This document shows positions 63,670 to 64,000 of a stretch of DNA of 64,000 nt, piece by piece. Positions within the stretch are counted from its first letter, which is position 1. Each line of letters opens with the position of its first letter. The position numbers and the translations under genes were made by a program. The stretch is from Clostridiales bacterium UBA2432 (GTDB lineage Bacteria; Bacillota; Clostridia; Lachnospirales; Vallitaleaceae): assembly GCA_002342805.1 (NCBI GenBank), contig DDQW01000042.1, positions 1-64,000 on the forward strand. The letters run 5' to 3'. A model generated the notes under the pieces. The model did not search any database. It was not told the DNA's origin and was given only the letters and a program-made list of their open reading frames with translations.

Positions 63670-64000
63670 CTATGCAGGAATAATCTTTACCGTTTTTTTA
63701 GTTTCATCAACACCGTCATATTCAACAAGTGTATAATAATCTTTGATTAATTTTTGTTTTGGCTCTTTTGTTGCTAGTACAACAGCCACTCCGACAATGT
63801 TTGCTTCAAACTCAGACATTAAATCTGCCATACCTTTAGCTGTTCCCCCCGCCTTCATAAAATCATCTACAAGCAAAATATTGGATTTCCTTTGAATCGA
63901 CCGTATGGGCATTGCCATGGTTTTAATGCTTTTAGAAGATCCTGTCACATAATTCATCTGCATCGTCGTTCCTTCTGATAAACGGGCTGACTTACGAATA
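63670..64000 (-). CDS. purR: Pur operon repressor PurR, C-terminal part (gene continues past the window)
   Basis: The stop is at 63670 and the frame stays open to the right edge, so only the last 109 residues are present. PRTase-fold domain with the PRPP-binding motif LLVDDFMKAGGTAKGM and the YVTGSSKSIKTM segment typical of the Bacillus PurR family. It represses purine genes and is released by PRPP. The internal ATG at 63963 is not the start. It lies 27 bases before glgC. Confidence 0.92.
   Translation of the reverse strand, partial: IRKSARLSEGTTMQMNYVTGSSKSIKTMAMPIRSIQRKSNILLVDDFMKAGGTAKGMADLMSEFEANIVGVAVVLATKEPKQKLIKDYYTLVEYDGVDETKKTVKIIPA

Overview
The window is low-GC (by eye well under 45 % GC), with Gram-positive style genes, strong AGGAGG-type ribosome binding sites, frequent TTG/GTG starts and compact minus-strand operons. 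The gene content (cdaA-cdaR, walRK-yycHI, spoVG-glmU-prs, hup-rqcP-divIC-tilS-hpt-ftsH, NusG-II/Gx pair, copper-amine-oxidase-like stalk proteins, class II galT, GH94 cellobiose phosphorylase) indicates an anaerobic Clostridia member, most like the Lachnospiraceae and relatives. This taxonomic call is inference. Nearly every gene is on the minus strand. Only three genes (DUF1189-type protein, murG, HD-GYP protein) are on plus. No rRNA, tRNA, IS element or CRISPR array was seen, and no intergenic gap exceeds 300 bases.

Layout. 1-3660: c-di-AMP operon (two uncharacterised membrane proteins, cdaA, cdaR) ending in a very strong terminator. 3698-8390: greA-lysS, coaX-dusB and an ECF S component beside coaX. 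8376-16700: a long operon from a THUMP RNA methyltransferase through a C1 peptidase, an alpha/beta hydrolase, NusG-II and Gx proteins, an AMIN/amidase_3 cell-wall amidase, birA and a small protein. 16737-18171: DUF1189-type membrane protein and a YfcE-like phosphodiesterase. 18192-25392: ftsH, hpt, tilS, divIC, rqcP, hup, mazG, murA, a classic Firmicutes neighbourhood from which yabP, yabQ and spoIIE are missing. 25438-31022: walR, walK, a secreted protein of unknown function, yycH, yycI. 31049-32818: an LysM-G5-M23 cell-wall hydrolase. Two close matches to the WalR box lie upstream of the hydrolase and of the secreted protein, so this block reads as one cell-wall stress circuit.

32862-41500: sugar use. 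A LacI regulator with a cellobiose phosphorylase, and a second LacI regulator with galK and a single-frame galE-galT fusion, form a Leloir/phosphorolysis module. 41481-44559: a plus-strand pair, a solitary murG with a GAF/HD-GYP protein 3 bases behind it. 44540-47816: HIT protein, a three-domain protein (uracil-DNA-glycosylase-like, flavodoxin-like, SCP2) and a rhomboid protease.

47873-58179 is the most unusual region: an 11-gene minus-strand operon resembling a reduced and rearranged Tad/Flp pilus locus. It begins with a Ser/Thr kinase fused to a ParA-like domain, followed by a second ParA-like protein, a SAF/CpaB-like protein, a TadZ-like protein, a membrane-anchored TadA-like ATPase, a fused TadB-TadC-like protein and four small one-TM proteins that could be pilins or minor pilins. 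All three ParA-like domains have altered P-loops. No prepilin peptidase is visible. 58249-64000: prs, glmU, spoVG, glgD, glgC and the C-terminal part of purR, i.e. the Bacillus purR-spoVG-glmU-prs order with glgC-glgD inserted and yabJ absent.
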